NCBI GenBank assembly: GCA_006226265.1
Contig: SBHH01000177.1
Location: 1 to 5,427 of the forward strand
Direction: 5' to 3'
Source of the DNA: Alphaproteobacteria bacterium
Lineage (GTDB): Bacteria > Pseudomonadota > Alphaproteobacteria > Sneathiellales > Sneathiellaceae
DNA length: 5,427 nucleotides
This document shows positions 4,675-5,427 of the stretch, one piece after another. The notes below the pieces were generated by a model. The model saw only the letters and a program-made list of their open reading frames with translations, ran no database searches and had not been told where the DNA came from. The translations under genes were made by a program, and so were the position numbers. The number at the start of each line of letters is the position of its first letter. The first letter of the stretch is position 1.

Positions 4675-5427
4675 TCAAAGAGCAGGCTGTTCTTGTACAA
4701 GGAATTTCAGGATGACAGATTTCAGGTCCTGCTCAACAATCGGCTTTGGTAGATAGGCGTCCATCCCCGCGTCCAGGCATTTGTCCTTGTCACCGATCAG
4801 GGCGTGAGCCGTCATTCCGACAATTGGCGTCCGGGACAGGCTTTTCTCTTCCTCGATACTGCGGATGAGACGGGTGCTTGTAAACCCGTCCATCTCCGGC
4901 ATTTGAATATCCATCAGGATCAGGCTGTAATGGTTATCATTCCAAAGGTTGACGGCTTCCAGTCCGGTTTGTGCAACGTCGTAATTGATCCCAAGATCTT
5001 CCAGAAAATATCCAAGCACGGCAACATTGCCGTCATAGTCCTCGACCAGCAGAATTTTCTGCGTATCGCGTATTGCCGACTTCTGGCGGTCGGTTAGTTT
5101 TGCGCGGAGGTGCGCATCCATTTCTTGTCGGCGCTCGGCCTCGGTTTCTTCCGGCAGCGGCAGGATCAGGGAGAAGGTCGATCCTTTCCCGAGCTTGCTT
5201 TTGACTTCAATATCACCGCCCATCAGATCCGCCAGCCGCTTCGAAATCGACAGGCCGAGACCGGTTCCGCCGAATTTGCGGGAGACGGAGGAATCAGCCT
5301 GTTTGAACTGTTCGAACACCAGGTTGATATGATGTTCGGCAATACCGATACCGGTATCCTCAACATCGATACGAAGAAAAAGAATTCCGCCGCGCCGCTC
5401 GGTTTTTGTTGTCACATGAATATGGCC
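4675..5427 (-). CDS. Hybrid sensor histidine kinase, C-terminal part (ATPase plus receiver)
   Basis: The last 250 residues of a kinase whose 5' part lies beyond the right edge; the frame is open at 5427, and the GTG at 5415 is internal, since HATPase sequence (GHIHV) precedes it. Numbering from the edge, residues 1-92 are the second half of the HATPase domain: G1 box DTGIGI (24-29), F box FEQFKQAD (38-45), G2 box GGTGLGLSI (53-61), with TFSLILPLP closing. The sensor part, His box and N box are missing. A charged linker (93-122) leads to a receiver (124-245) with Glu129-Asp130, phosphoacceptor Asp173 in LMDIQMPEMDG, Thr206 in GMTAHA and Lys228 in LPKPI, all intact. There is no Hpt domain; the protein ends soon after the receiver, so a separate phosphotransfer protein is expected. 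It converges on the sigma gene, with 32 bases between them. Confidence 0.92.
   Translation of the reverse strand, partial: GHIHVTTKTERRGGILFLRIDVEDTGIGIAEHHINLVFEQFKQADSSVSRKFGGTGLGLSISKRLADLMGGDIEVKSKLGKGSTFSLILPLPEETEAERRQEMDAHLRAKLTDRQKSAIRDTQKILLVEDYDGNVAVLGYFLEDLGINYDVAQTGLEAVNLWNDNHYSLILMDIQMPEMDGFTSTRLIRSIEEEKSLSRTPIVGMTAHALIGDKDKCLDAGMDAYLPKPIVEQDLKSVILKFLVQEQPAL

Noticed and set aside
4308..4700. Minus-strand open frame opposite the sigma factor
   Set aside because: It is antisense to conserved sigma regions 2.4 and 4, has a composition rich in Arg, Pro and His, and overlaps the end of the kinase gene.

Overview
The window looks like chromosomal DNA of an alphaproteobacterium (order not determined). 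Three lines of evidence point there: a sigma factor of the EcfG (general stress response) type, three promoter-like sites of the EcfG form GGAAC-N16-(C/T)GTT, and a small stress/envelope gene set (PRC-barrel, DUF2383, DUF883/ElaB-YqjD, two-helix holin-like membrane protein). No tRNA, rRNA, CRISPR array, transposase or integrase is visible, and gene packing is tight and ordinary for a chromosome.

Layout. 1-648 (-): 5'-part of an exported PRC-barrel protein, running off the left edge. 649-782: divergent intergenic region with two back-to-back EcfG-type promoters, one for each flanking gene. 783-1253 (+): DUF2383/PA2169-type four-helix-bundle protein. 1272-2360 (-): outer-membrane lipid A deacylase of the LpxR family, convergent with the previous gene and 18 bp from it. 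2361-2481: leader and terminator-like hairpin. 2482-3207 (-): a two-gene operon of membrane proteins (DUF883 then a holin-like YqjE-type protein), preceded by a third EcfG-type promoter. 3271-3996 (-): OmpR/PhoB-family response regulator. 3997-4150: divergent regulatory region with repeated TTACAA words. 4151-4642 (+): EcfG-like ECF sigma factor. 4675-5427 (-): C-terminal part of a hybrid sensor histidine kinase with one receiver domain, running off the right edge.

How the genes may work together (inference). The sigma factor on the right could read the GGAAC/(C/T)GTT promoters in front of the PRC-barrel gene, the DUF2383 gene and the DUF883 operon. These would form a local stress regulon affecting the cell envelope, with LpxR-type lipid A remodelling next to it. 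The OmpR-type regulator and the hybrid kinase would supply signal input. The usual EcfG partners NepR and PhyR are not in the window, so whether this sigma factor is the master EcfG or a paralogue cannot be decided here. The most notable points are the three near-identical promoters sharing an extended -10 word GTTGGT, the TTACAA repeats between the regulator and the sigma gene, and the hairpin just ahead of lpxR.
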